A stretch of 64,000 bases of DNA from Rhodococcus opacus B4 (GTDB lineage: Bacteria > Actinomycetota > Actinomycetes > Mycobacteriales > Mycobacteriaceae). The translations under genes and the position numbers were made by a program. Shown here one piece after another: positions 17,260 to 26,080 of this stretch. Position 1 is the first letter of the stretch; each line of letters starts with the position of its first letter. Below the pieces are notes generated by a model. It was not told the DNA's origin. It made no database searches and saw nothing but the letters and a program-made list of their open reading frames with translations. The DNA is taken from positions 4,836,001 through 4,900,000 of the forward strand of contig NC_012522.1 in assembly GCF_000010805.1 (NCBI RefSeq), read 5' to 3'.

Positions 17260-17754
17260 GTGGCCACTCCGCAACCACCCCACCCGGCGCCCGGCGCCGA
17301 TTCCGTCGCGTCGGCCACGGCGCTGATCGCCGCCGTCCTGCAGACGCAGAAGCTGATCACCCACCACCTCAACTCCACGTTGCGCCCACTCGGACTGTCC
17401 TTCGCCCGGTACGAGGTCTTGGCGATGATGGTCGCCGCGAACGGGCCACTGCCCATGGTGCGCATCGTTCGCGCCCTGGACCGGCACCCGACCACCATCG
17501 GAACGCTCGTCGACGGACTCGAAGAGGCCGGGCTGTGCGTGCGGGCGATCAACCGTTCCGATCGCCGCTCGACCCTCGTCACGATCACCGACAAGGGGCG
17601 CGAGGTGGGGGCCTCGGCGAGCCGCGCCCTCGATGGCGTCGCGCTCGCAGACCCGCAGGACATGCACCGTCTCCACGAGGGTCTGCAACAGCTGCTCACC
17701 GCAACCCGGCGGGCATCGACCGCGGCCGCCGACCTGGCGGGAGGCCGGCCGTGA
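17260..17754 (+). CDS. MarR-family regulator
   Basis: I place the start at the GTG at 17260, five bases after GAGGAGG; an in-frame TTG at 17224 is less likely. The 164-residue protein has a MarR winged helix (LPMVRIVRALDRHPTTIGTLVDGLEEAGLC) and the wing NRSDRRSTLVTITDKG. It diverges from the valine-type operon and overlaps the LysR start by 4 bp, so the two regulators are translated together. Control of branched-chain acyl-CoA degradation is likely but inferred from position. Confidence 0.85.
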   Translation: MATPQPPHPAPGADSVASATALIAAVLQTQKLITHHLNSTLRPLGLSFARYEVLAMMVAANGPLPMVRIVRALDRHPTTIGTLVDGLEEAGLCVRAINRSDRRSTLVTITDKGREVGASASRALDGVALADPQDMHRLHEGLQQLLTATRRASTAAADLAGGRP

Positions 17755-18662
17755 TCGACGTGCGCAATATTCGCTCGGATGATCTGCGGTATCTGCTCGC
17801 CGTGGCGCGAACCGGTCGCCGCCAATCCGCGGCGATGGACCTGGGCGTCGATCACACCACTGTCTCGCGGCGAGTGCGCGCGCTCGAGAAGGTCCTCGGC
17901 GTCCGTCTGCTGCAGCGCAGCACCGACGGGTGGGAGTTGACCGATGTCGGCCGATCGATCGCGGAGAAGGCGCAACTGATCGAGGAAGCCGTTCAGGAAG
18001 CTGCCGACGTGGTCCTCGGCATCAGCGAGAATCCACTCCGCGGAACGGTCCGGATCACCGCCCCGGACGGATTCGGCTCGTTGTTCGTCGCTCCGGCGCT
18101 GGCCAAGCTGAGAATGAACCATCCGCATCTCGTCGTCGAATTGATCACCGATACAAGGCAACTCAACCTCTATCAATCGGGGTTCGACCTGGCCGTCGCG
18201 GTGGGGACACCGATCACCAGCCGGCTGGTCTCCGAACGCGTGTGCCAGTACTCGCTCGGGTTGTACGGCAGCGAACAGTATTTCCGCGACCACGGTGAAC
18301 CCGGCAGCATCGAGGAGTTGACGGCGCATCCGCTGGTCTTCTTCGTCGATTCCCTGCTGCAGGTCGGGGATCTCGACCTGAACCGGCACCTGCCCGGTGT
18401 CGCGGCAAAATTCATGTCCACCAACATCTTCGCTCACGTCGCTGCCACCCGGTCGGGCGGCGGCATCGGACTGCTGCCGGCGTTCATGGCCGACCAGCAC
18501 GCCGATCTGCGCAGGATCCTGCCCGATGTCGTCGATGTCCGGCTCGCCTTCTCCCTGGCCGCTCGCCGCGAAAGCCTGACCAATCCTGCGGTACAGGCTG
18601 TCCGGCAAGCGATCCAGGAAGAGGCCCTCAGCCGTCGAGAGGAACTGGTCCCCACCGCGTAG
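17751..18662 (+). CDS. LysR-family regulator
   Basis: The GTG at 17751 overlaps the MarR stop by 4 bp and gives 303 residues. The N-terminal helix-turn-helix is DLRYLLAVARTGRRQSAAMDLGVDHTTVSRRVRALEKVLGVRLLQR, and a periplasmic-binding-protein-like effector domain follows. The HTH contains VDHTTVSRRV rather than the usual QPxLSxxI, as in a divergent LysR branch. It converges on the CoA-transferase operon with only 15 bp between stops. The pairing of MarR and LysR in one transcript is unusual. Confidence 0.85.
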   Translation: MIDVRNIRSDDLRYLLAVARTGRRQSAAMDLGVDHTTVSRRVRALEKVLGVRLLQRSTDGWELTDVGRSIAEKAQLIEEAVQEAADVVLGISENPLRGTVRITAPDGFGSLFVAPALAKLRMNHPHLVVELITDTRQLNLYQSGFDLAVAVGTPITSRLVSERVCQYSLGLYGSEQYFRDHGEPGSIEELTAHPLVFFVDSLLQVGDLDLNRHLPGVAAKFMSTNIFAHVAATRSGGGIGLLPAFMADQHADLRRILPDVVDVRLAFSLAARRESLTNPAVQAVRQAIQEEALSRREELVPTA

Positions 18663-18677
18663 CACGGCCGCTCGGCG

Positions 18678-19892
18678 TCACGCCTGTGCGGGCACCATGG
18701 TGCCCCGCGACTCGGCGGCGTCGACCGCGTCGAGCCAGTCGAGGATCTGCTCGGTGTGCTGCCCGAGCACCGGGGGTGCGGCATGCTCGGCGCGCACCAG
18801 CGAGTCGCCGCCGGCCGTTTCCATCCGCAAGGACGGACCCGGCAACTGCACAGGTCCCACCACCGGGTGGTCGACCTCGAGCAGCAGTCCCTGGCTGCGG
18901 GTCTGCTCCCACTCGTACACCTCGTCGATCGTGCGGATCGACCCCGCGGGAACACCCGCGGCCTCGAGCGCGGCGAGCACATCGACCCGGGTACGGCCGG
19001 CGAAGTCGGCCTCGATGGCGGCGATCAACGCATCCCGGCCCGCGACCCGGTCACGGTTGACCGCGAACCGCGGATCGTCGGCCGACAGACCGGCCACCGG
19101 GGCGAACTTCGCCCAGATCGCCTCGCTGCCGACCGCGATCTGCACGTAGCCGTCCGCGCAGCGGAAACTGCCGTACGGGGCGATCTGCGGATGGTGATTG
19201 CCGGACCGCTGCGCGACCTGACCACCGACGGTCCACTTCGTGCCCTGGAAGGTGTGTGCGCTGACCGCGGCGGCCAACAGCGACGTCCGGACGACCATGC
19301 CCTTGCCGGTCTTCTCCCGGGCGGCCAGCGCCGCCGACACTCCGGCGGTGCCGTGGACACCCGCGAGGACGTCCGCCATCGGCACTCCGATCCGCGTCGG
19401 TTCCCCGTCGGGGTCACCGGTCACCGACATGAGTCCGGCCTCGCCCTGGGCGATCTGGTCGTAGCCCGGGCGGGAACCTTCCGGACCGTCGTGCCCGAAC
19501 CCGGTGATGGACAACGTGATCAGCCGTGAGTTGAGCTCTTCGAGTACCTCCGGCGAAAACCCGAGGCGATCGAAGGCGCCCGGCCGGAGGTTCTCGATCA
19601 GCACGTCCGCCTGCCGGATCAGCCGGCGCAGCGCGTCCTTACCGTGCTCGGATTTCAGATCCAGCACGATCGATTCCTTGTTCCGGTTCGCCGACATGAA
19701 GTACGACGACTGCGGGTCGTCCTGCGGCCCGACGAACGGCGGCCCCCAGGTGCGGGAGTCGTCGCCGGTGCCCGGGGCTTCGACCTTGATCACGCGGGCG
19801 CCGAGGTCGCCGAGCATCATCGCGGCGATCGGCCCGGCCAGTGCCCGGGAGAGGTCGAGCACGAGAATGTCATTGAGAGGTCCGACAGTCAT
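18678..19892 (-). CDS. CaiB/BaiF family (class III) CoA-transferase
   Basis: The 404-residue protein starts MTVGPLNDILVLDLSRALAGP and has the family blocks GARVIKVEAPGTGDDSR and, for the catalytic aspartate, Asp174 in IGVPMADVLAGV. These enzymes move CoA between carboxylic acids. It is the last gene of a minus-strand operon with aldehyde dehydrogenase, adenylate kinase and 3-hydroxyisobutyrate dehydrogenase, 13 bp after the aldehyde dehydrogenase. In that setting it could activate the acid made by the aldehyde dehydrogenase. Confidence 0.9.
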   Translation of the reverse strand: MTVGPLNDILVLDLSRALAGPIAAMMLGDLGARVIKVEAPGTGDDSRTWGPPFVGPQDDPQSSYFMSANRNKESIVLDLKSEHGKDALRRLIRQADVLIENLRPGAFDRLGFSPEVLEELNSRLITLSITGFGHDGPEGSRPGYDQIAQGEAGLMSVTGDPDGEPTRIGVPMADVLAGVHGTAGVSAALAAREKTGKGMVVRTSLLAAAVSAHTFQGTKWTVGGQVAQRSGNHHPQIAPYGSFRCADGYVQIAVGSEAIWAKFAPVAGLSADDPRFAVNRDRVAGRDALIAAIEADFAGRTRVDVLAALEAAGVPAGSIRTIDEVYEWEQTRSQGLLLEVDHPVVGPVQLPGPSLRMETAGGDSLVRAEHAAPPVLGQHTEQILDWLDAVDAAESRGTMVPAQA

Positions 19893-19905
19893 GATGCGTT
19901 CCTCC

Positions 19906-21408
19906 TCAGAGTGTGCGCAGGCGCACGTTGACCTGCTTGGTCTGGGTGAATCCGGCGATCATGCCCTCGAGGGACACCTCGCGGCCGAGGCCGCTCTGCT
20001 TGTATCCGCCGTAGGACTGGCCGACCATCTGGCCGCCGCCCTGGTTGACCTGCACCCACCCGGTTTCGAGCGCGTGGGCCGTGGACAGGGCCAGGTCGAG
20101 GTTGTGCGTCCACACGTACGCGGCCAGACCGTAGTGCGAGTCGTTGGCCATCGCGACGACGTCGGCGTGGTCGTTCCACGGGATCGCGACGAGGGCGGGT
20201 CCGAAGATTTCTTCCCGCGACAGTCGCCAGGTGTTGTCGGCGCCGGAGAACACGGTCGGGCCCATGTAGTAGCCGTCGGTGTTGCCGATCGTGTCGGGGG
20301 AGCCGTCGAGGACGGTGGAGACCTTGGTCGAGCTCAGGCCGTCTTCGAGGAACCCGTTCACCGACGCGAACTGCTTGTCGTTGATGATCGCGCCCATGTC
20401 CGTCGCCTCGTCCAGCGGGTTACCGACTTTCAGGCCGGCGAGGGTGGTGACCAGACGGTCGAGGACCTGGTCGTAGATGTCCTGGTGCAGGAACAGGCGG
20501 GATCCGGCGGTGCAGCTCTGGCCCTGCCGGTGCACCCGGGTCGAGAGCAGCAGCTGGCTGATGAAGTCGTCGTCCACGTCGACGTCGGGGAAGACGATGG
20601 AGGGGTTCTTGCCGCCGAGTTCGAGGGAGACGTGGGCCAGGCGGCCACCGGCTTCGCGGGCCACGTGGCGGCCGACCTCGGTGGAGCCGGTGAACGAGAC
20701 CTTGTGGACGTCCGGGTGCTGCACGAGCGCCTCACCGGCCACCCGACCGGATCCGGTGATGACGTTGAGGACACCGGCGGGGAGGTATTCGGCGCAGATC
20801 TCGGCGAGCAGCAGGACGCTGAGCGGTGCGGCTTCGGCGGCCTTGACGACGACGGTGTTGCCGGCGACGAGGGCCGCGGGGATCTTGAAACCGGCGATCA
20901 TCAGCGGGGAGTTCCAGGGCAGGATGGCGCCGATGACGCCGAGCGGCTCCTGCCGGGAGTACTGCAGCTGGTCGTCACCGGCGGGCAGCACGGTGCCCTT
21001 GATCTCCCCGGCGACGCCGGAGAAGTAGCGGAACAGGTTCGCCAGGGTGGCGACCTCGGGGCGGGCCTGGGTGCGCAGCGCGTTGCCGGTGTCGAGCGCG
21101 GTGAGGCGTGCGAGTTCCTCGGAGCGGGCGTCGATGGCGTCGGCGATCTTCGCGAGGATCCGGGCTCGTGCGGTGAAGTGCTGGGAACGCCACTGCGGGA
21201 ACGCCTTGTTCGCCGCGCGGACCGCCCGATCGACGTCCTCGGTGCTCGACGACGGCACACGGCCGATCACGTGCTCACGCAGGATCGGGGTCGTCACGTC
21301 GGTCCAGTCGCCGGACCGGGCTTCCACCCAACTGCCGTCGACGAACATGGGGTAGTCGCGTGCCTCGGGAATCTCGAGATCGGCGAGGGTGGGCTGTGTG
21401 GAGGTCAT
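19906..21408 (-). CDS. NAD(P)-dependent aldehyde dehydrogenase, hydrolytic type
   Basis: The 500-residue ALDH has catalytic Cys299 in RQGQSCTAGSR and Glu263 in SLELGGKNPS, plus the coenzyme motif GSTEVGRH. The GQSC surroundings are those of betaine-aldehyde-like hydrolytic ALDHs, not of the CoA-acylating methylmalonate-semialdehyde dehydrogenase MmsA, which would be expected beside a 3-hydroxyisobutyrate dehydrogenase. The product would therefore be a free acid. The start is 80 bp after the adenylate kinase gene. Confidence 0.9.
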   Translation of the reverse strand: MTSTQPTLADLEIPEARDYPMFVDGSWVEARSGDWTDVTTPILREHVIGRVPSSSTEDVDRAVRAANKAFPQWRSQHFTARARILAKIADAIDARSEELARLTALDTGNALRTQARPEVATLANLFRYFSGVAGEIKGTVLPAGDDQLQYSRQEPLGVIGAILPWNSPLMIAGFKIPAALVAGNTVVVKAAEAAPLSVLLLAEICAEYLPAGVLNVITGSGRVAGEALVQHPDVHKVSFTGSTEVGRHVAREAGGRLAHVSLELGGKNPSIVFPDVDVDDDFISQLLLSTRVHRQGQSCTAGSRLFLHQDIYDQVLDRLVTTLAGLKVGNPLDEATDMGAIINDKQFASVNGFLEDGLSSTKVSTVLDGSPDTIGNTDGYYMGPTVFSGADNTWRLSREEIFGPALVAIPWNDHADVVAMANDSHYGLAAYVWTHNLDLALSTAHALETGWVQVNQGGGQMVGQSYGGYKQSGLGREVSLEGMIAGFTQTKQVNVRLRTL

Positions 21409-21488
21409 ATCGGAATCTCCTTGACATACGGATGGCTCTGCTGCGAGTGCAGCGAGGACGGAAGCAATAGGGGTGCGGGTGAACAGTG

Positions 21489-22052
21489 CTAAGGGGTCGA
21501 CGCGACGCGCTCGGACAACGCGCCGATCGCGCGGGCGTAGATCTCGTCGACCTCACCGTCCGCATCGACCGAGACCAGCAGCGCCGAGTAGTAGTCGAGC
21601 AGCGGGCGGGTTTCGTCGTGATAGACCCGCAGACGCCGGCGAATGACGTCCTCGGTGTCGTCGGCGCGTCCACGGGCCAGCATCCGCCCGACGACGGCAT
21701 CGTCCGCGATCGAGAAATCGAGTACAGCGTTGATCTGGATCAGCTGCTCGGCCAGGAACTCGTCGAGAGCGACTGCCTGAGCGACGGTGCGGGGGAAGCC
21801 GTCCAGAATGAACCCGGCGGTCGCGTCGTCGGCAGCGAGTCGCTCCACCACCATGCCGATGGTGACCTCGTCCGGCACCAGTTCGCCCGCATCGAGGAAC
21901 GTTTTCGCTCGCCGGCCCAGGTCTGTGCCCTCCGCGATGTGGCTGCGGAACAGATCGCCGGTCGAGATGTGGGGGAGCTGCAACTTCGACGAAAGCGACT
22001 GCGCCTGAGTTCCTTTACCCGCTCCCGGTGGCCCCGTCAGAATGATGCGCAC
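21489..22052 (-). CDS. adk: Adenylate kinase, short form, in a catabolic operon
   Basis: The 187-residue enzyme has the P-loop GPPGAGKGT at residues 7-15, the AMP-binding STGDLFR, FILDGFPRT and the arginine-rich RGRADDTEDVIRRRL. The lid is the short, zinc-free form usual in actinobacteria. The housekeeping adk normally lies in the secY-adk-map ribosomal-protein region; this copy sits 2 bp from a dehydrogenase in a degradative operon and is probably a second gene. It might recycle AMP from acyl-CoA ligases, but no such ligase is nearby. Confidence 0.9.
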   Translation of the reverse strand: MRIILTGPPGAGKGTQAQSLSSKLQLPHISTGDLFRSHIAEGTDLGRRAKTFLDAGELVPDEVTIGMVVERLAADDATAGFILDGFPRTVAQAVALDEFLAEQLIQINAVLDFSIADDAVVGRMLARGRADDTEDVIRRRLRVYHDETRPLLDYYSALLVSVDADGEVDEIYARAIGALSERVASTP

Positions 22053-22054
22053 GG

Positions 22055-22951
22055 TTACGCCTGCGCGTCGAGAGCGCCGGAACGGATCGCCGTGACGATC
22101 GCGGAGAAGTCACGACCCGGGCCGTCTTGAGCGACGAACTGTTCGTACAGTTCGGTTGCACGCCGCCCGAGCGAAGTGTCCACCCCGTTGTCGGTTGCGG
22201 CGGCCTGCGCGAGCCGAAGGTCCTTGAGCATCAACGCACTCCCGAATCCGCCGGCGTAGTCGCGGTTGGCGGGGCTGGTCGGAACGGGACCGGGAACCGG
22301 GCAGTTGGTCGTCAGCGCCCAGCACTGGCCGGACGCGGTCGACGAGACATCGAACAGTGCCTGGTCGGTCAGGCCGAGCTTGGCGCCCAGCGCGAAAGCT
22401 TCGCTGACGGCGATCATGGAGATTCCCAGGATCATGTTGTTGCAGATCTTTGCAGCCTGACCGGCTCCGGCGTCGCCGCATCGGACGATGCGCGAGCCCA
22501 TGGCATCGAGGAACGTGGCGGCCCGGTCCACCGCGTCGGCCGGACCACCGACCATGAACGTGAGGGTTCCGCCGTCCGCGCCGACGGTGCCGCCGGAGAC
22601 GGGGGCGTCCACGGCGCTGTGGCCGGCGGCGACAGCGAGTTCGGCGGCGGCCCGCGCGTCGGCGACATCGATCGTCGAGCAGTCGAGGAACAGGGTTCCC
22701 GGCTGTGCTGCCGGAACCAGGTCTGCGTAGACGTCGAGCACATGCTTGCCGCTGGGCAGCATCGTGATGATCACGTCGGCGTTCTCCGCGGCGTCGACAA
22801 CACTGTCAGCGGAAGCGATTCCGTGTGCCCGAGCCTTCTCCGCTGCTGCGGGGGAGGGATCGAATCCGACGACCGTGTGGCCGCCTCGTGTCAGATTCGT
22901 GGCCATACCCAGGCCCATGTTTCCGAGCCCGAGGAAAGCGATCTTGCTCAT
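22055..22951 (-). CDS. mmsB: 3-hydroxyisobutyrate dehydrogenase
   Basis: The ATG at 22951 follows AAGGAG and gives 298 residues. The start MSKIAFLGLGNMGLGMATNL is the NAD-binding signature of the beta-hydroxyacid dehydrogenase family; DAPVSGGTVGADGGTL is the substrate-binding block and the lysine in AAKICNNMIL is catalytic. It would oxidise 3-hydroxyisobutyrate, the product of the hydrolase at 14889-15977, to methylmalonate semialdehyde. It heads the operon that continues with adenylate kinase, aldehyde dehydrogenase and CoA-transferase. The 233 bp upstream show no clear gene. Confidence 0.9.
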   Translation of the reverse strand: MSKIAFLGLGNMGLGMATNLTRGGHTVVGFDPSPAAAEKARAHGIASADSVVDAAENADVIITMLPSGKHVLDVYADLVPAAQPGTLFLDCSTIDVADARAAAELAVAAGHSAVDAPVSGGTVGADGGTLTFMVGGPADAVDRAATFLDAMGSRIVRCGDAGAGQAAKICNNMILGISMIAVSEAFALGAKLGLTDQALFDVSSTASGQCWALTTNCPVPGPVPTSPANRDYAGGFGSALMLKDLRLAQAAATDNGVDTSLGRRATELYEQFVAQDGPGRDFSAIVTAIRSGALDAQA

Positions 22952-23184
22952 CTGTACTCCTTGTGGTTGCCGACGTTCCACGCACGGGCCGAGGAGGAAG
23001 CCCACCCGGGGCATCGATCCGAACAACAGGTCGTGGGTGAATCCCGGGGAAGCGGGCCGCTGTGCGTCGCTCTCCGCCAGGATCGGTTTCGAGTGTGCCC
23101 GCGCGCCGAGGATCGCGGAATCACCGAACCTGCAAAGGGGATGTGCAAAATTGCATCGTCACTGCTCGCGAGACGGGCAGGACG

Positions 23185-23652
23185 TCAGTCGGCGACCTCG
23201 ACGTATGACGCCAGGTTGGCCAGCGAGGACGCGATGCCGGCCTCGTGGTCCGCTTGGTCGATGCCGGGTGGCACGTCCGTGGCTGTGACGGTCACGGACG
23301 TGCCACCTTCGGTCGCGGCGAGTTGCCAGGTCATCGTCATGGTGCCCGCGTACGACGGGTCGTCGGCCTCGAACACCGCCTGCTGTACCACCCGCTCCGC
23401 CGGCATCAAGGCGGTGAATCCGACGTCGACGACATCCGTCGCTGCCGAACTCTTGCCGGGGCTGTCGGCGGCGTCGAGGTAGGTGAGGACCATCCGGAAC
23501 CCGCCACCGGGACGGGGGTCCCACTTCTCGATCCGACCCCGCATGCCTTCCGGTGGCAACCAGGCCTCGACGGATTCCCGGTCGACCAGGGCGTCGTACA
23601 CGGTCGTCGGTGACGCCGAGATCACCCGGCTGACGCGGTCGGTCCGTCCCAT
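23185..23652 (-). CDS. SRPBCC/AHSA1-type START-fold protein
   Basis: The 155-residue protein begins with the strand SRVISASPTTVYDALVDRESVEAWLPPEGMRG, typical of Activator-of-Hsp90 homologue (AHSA1-like) proteins, and contains the RPGGGFRMVLTYLD and TMTWQLAATEGGTSVTVTATDVP strands that build the ligand cavity. Members bind small hydrophobic ligands or act as toxin-response proteins; no function can be assigned. It stands alone, 50 bp from the next co-directional gene. Confidence 0.8.
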   Translation of the reverse strand: MGRTDRVSRVISASPTTVYDALVDRESVEAWLPPEGMRGRIEKWDPRPGGGFRMVLTYLDAADSPGKSSAATDVVDVGFTALMPAERVVQQAVFEADDPSYAGTMTMTWQLAATEGGTSVTVTATDVPPGIDQADHEAGIASSLANLASYVEVAD

Positions 23653-23702
23653 GGCCCCGAGTCTAGGGCGCTACGGCCCGAAACTTGCCGATACCGGGCA
23701 CG

Positions 23703-24461
23703 TCAGGCCGGTGTCACGCCGGCCCGGCGGAGGTGGCGGGCGAAGAACCGGGCCGAGCTGTCGCGCTCGTAGTCGGGCACCTGGTTGTACCCGCCCGGGT
23801 GGGCGTGCAGTGTCTTCTCCTTCGAGCCGAAGGCGTCGAACAGTGCGAGTCCGGCATTGCGGTCGATGTACTCGTCGTCCCACGGAATCCGGTACTCGAC
23901 CGGGACGGTGACCTTTCGTGCCGTCTCGATCAGAGCGTCGTCCACGAAGACCGCACCGAAACTCAGGGCAGCGATCCGGGATTCGACCGTCGCCAGCATC
24001 AGCCCGGTCGCGACACCCAACGTCATGCCGCCGTAGCCGATCGGTGCTTCGGTGCCGATGTCGGGCAGTGCCTGCAGGGCGTCGAGGGCGGCTTGCCATT
24101 CCGGCACCGCACGCTCCGCCAGCGATGCGTTGTAGTCGACGACGATCGGAGCGATCGGCTCGCCCGCCGCCCGAGCCCGATGGATCGCGTCGGCCCACCG
24201 TTGATCCTGGATATTCCGCGGCCGGTCACCGTGTCCGGGCGCGTCGATGGCGGCGACGGTGTACCCGTAGGTGGTCGCGCAGTGGAGTGCGCCGGCGACC
24301 AGGCCCGGCGCCCTCTTGTGCATGCCGCCGCTGTGTCCCGACAGCAGCAGCGGCGCACCGGCGGTTCCGGATTCGGGTGTCCAGAGCACGCCGGTGATCT
24401 CGCCCAGGGTGAAGGTTCGTTCGATGACACCGTTCGACGATGTCTCGGAGGTGAAGTGCAT
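23703..24461 (-). CDS. Alpha/beta hydrolase with threonine in the nucleophile position
   Basis: The 252-residue protein has the hydrolase landmarks LLLSGHSGGMHKR (oxyanion region), AIDAPGHGDRP, an acid region near VEYRIPWDDEYIDR, and a late histidine in TLHAHPGGYNQVP. The nucleophile elbow, usually GLSMG in this subfamily (GxSxG), reads GMTLG with Thr147. The protein is otherwise full length, so it may be a weak hydrolase or have another role. The ATG at 24461 lies opposite nothing recognisable; 297 bp without a gene separate it from the next gene. Confidence 0.7.
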   Translation of the reverse strand: MHFTSETSSNGVIERTFTLGEITGVLWTPESGTAGAPLLLSGHSGGMHKRAPGLVAGALHCATTYGYTVAAIDAPGHGDRPRNIQDQRWADAIHRARAAGEPIAPIVVDYNASLAERAVPEWQAALDALQALPDIGTEAPIGYGGMTLGVATGLMLATVESRIAALSFGAVFVDDALIETARKVTVPVEYRIPWDDEYIDRNAGLALFDAFGSKEKTLHAHPGGYNQVPDYERDSSARFFARHLRRAGVTPA

Positions 24462-24758
24462 GGTGTTGCCTTTCGGGATTGCCTTGTGGTCGAGGCGCTC
24501 CCGGCGACACCTACGTCGATCGCCCGGCCGTGCAGAGGGGGAGCACCCACAGGGTTACAGCGTTCATGGGTCCCACCTCCTCGCACGAAGTCACGGTCCG
24601 TCGAACGGTAGCAGTGCGGGCGTCGTGCCCGCCAACCATTTTCTCTCCGGCCGCGGCCAGTCGCTGACCTGCCGAAACGGCGCGTGGCCTGTGGTGCCCG
24701 CGCCCTGTTTCGTCCGACGTCTCGGGAGCTGCGGCGCCAGGATCGTTAGGGTGTTGCC

Positions 24759-25544
24759 ATGGAGCGCCGGTTCGACCACGCCGTGGTCCACTGGGTCGAG
24801 CACGGCAGTGGCGTGCCGATCGTCGCCCTGCACGGTGCCGGCGTGGATCATCGCGAGATCGAGGCGGCGATCGAGGCCGTCGTTCCGGGCGCGGGGTACC
24901 GGCGGATCTACCCGGACCTGCCGGGGATGGGCCTGTCGACAGCGGACGGGCTAACCTGCAACGACGACGTGGTGACGCTGCTCGGCGACTTCGTCGACGG
25001 CGTGGCGGCGGGCCCCGTGCTGCTGGTGGGGCATTCGTACGGCGCCTACCTGGCTCGTGGCGTGGCCGCGCAGAGACCAGACGCGGTACTCGGTCTGGCG
25101 TTGGTGTGTCCGGTCGCCGAGCGGTCGCGGAACGTGCCCGGCCACGCGGTGGTTCGCCGGGACACCGATGCCTACGACGAACTCGAGCGTGCGCAGTGGG
25201 CGGGGTTCGATGAGTACTTCGTCGTGCGCACCGGGGCCACCGCTCGCCGCTACCGCGACCACGTGGTGCCGGGGACGACGCTCGTCGACGAGGATGCGCT
25301 CGGTCGCATCTTCGCCGGGTGGGCGGTCGATGTCGGGTCGGGTGCGTTCCCGGGGCCGACGGTGATCGTGGCGGGCCGGCACGATTCGGTCGCCGGGTAC
25401 GCCGACGCGTGCGCATTGCTCGACAGTTATCCGCACGCCGCCCTGGCGGTCGTCGAGGACGCCGGTCACGCGCTGATGCACGAGCGGCCCGCACTGCTCG
25501 CCGCGCTGTTCGCCGACTGGCTCGATCGCGTCGATCGGAAATAG
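24759..25544 (+). CDS. Alpha/beta hydrolase
   Basis: The 261-residue protein has a complete set of motifs: PIVALHGAGVDHRE (oxyanion), YPDLPGMGLS, nucleophile elbow LLVGHSYGAYLARG, acid Asp in IVAGRHDSVAGY and the late histidine in VVEDAGHALMHERP. It is a soluble esterase or haloperoxidase-like hydrolase of unknown substrate. A long open frame on the opposite strand across it is a codon-bias shadow. Confidence 0.88.
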   Translation: MERRFDHAVVHWVEHGSGVPIVALHGAGVDHREIEAAIEAVVPGAGYRRIYPDLPGMGLSTADGLTCNDDVVTLLGDFVDGVAAGPVLLVGHSYGAYLARGVAAQRPDAVLGLALVCPVAERSRNVPGHAVVRRDTDAYDELERAQWAGFDEYFVVRTGATARRYRDHVVPGTTLVDEDALGRIFAGWAVDVGSGAFPGPTVIVAGRHDSVAGYADACALLDSYPHAALAVVEDAGHALMHERPALLAALFADWLDRVDRK

Positions 25545-25634
25545 TTCCGGAGGCGATGTCGAGAACCCGTGATCGGCTCCGTCCCCGTGGTGAATGCGGC
25601 CAGAATGGGTCGCACCAGAACCGAGGAGAACCTG

Positions 25635-26069
25635 ATGGCCAAGTACCTTCTGCTCAAGCACTACCGCGGCGCGCCGGCGGCGGTCAACGACGTGCCGATG
25701 GCCGAGTGGACACCGGAGGAGATCTCGGCGCACGTGCAGTACATGCAGGATTTCGCGACCAAGCTCGAGGGGACCGGTGAGTTCGTCGACGGTCAGGCAC
25801 TGTCCCCGGAGGGCACGTTCGTCCGCTACGACGGCGAGGGACGGCCACCGGTCACCGACGGCCCGTTCGCGGAGACGAAGGACCTGATCGCGGGCTGGAT
25901 GGTGATCGATGTCGAGACCCACGAGCGGGCGCTCGAGCTGGCCGGAGAGCTGTCCGCGGCGCCGGGTGCGGGTGGGAAGCCGATCCACGAATGGCTCGAG
26001 CTGCGCCCGTTCCTCGCCGCGCCGCCCACGATCGCCGACTGCCACGGCGGATCCGGCCTCGAGGCCTAG
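25635..26069 (+). CDS. YCII-related (DGPF-domain) protein
   Basis: I use the ATG at 25635, preceded by GAGGAGAA. The 144-residue protein starts MAKYLLLKHYRG and contains the family hallmark VTDGPFAETKDLIAGWMVIDVETHERALELA. YCII-like proteins are small ferredoxin-like-fold proteins often linked to ECF sigma factors; a second one lies next to such a sigma factor at 29713-30066. This one is 11 bp ahead of the carboxylesterase gene, so they probably form an operon. Confidence 0.85.
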   Translation: MAKYLLLKHYRGAPAAVNDVPMAEWTPEEISAHVQYMQDFATKLEGTGEFVDGQALSPEGTFVRYDGEGRPPVTDGPFAETKDLIAGWMVIDVETHERALELAGELSAAPGAGGKPIHEWLELRPFLAAPPTIADCHGGSGLEA

Positions 26070-26080
26070 GACGGCCGCTG

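Noticed and set aside
19504..21492. 662-codon plus-strand open frame opposite the aldehyde dehydrogenase
   Set aside because: Gly/Asp/Val-rich antisense shadow; the minus-strand ALDH has its catalytic residues and proper start.
24511..25494. 327-codon minus-strand open frame
   Set aside because: Arg/Pro/Thr-rich shadow of the alpha/beta hydrolase at 24759-25544.
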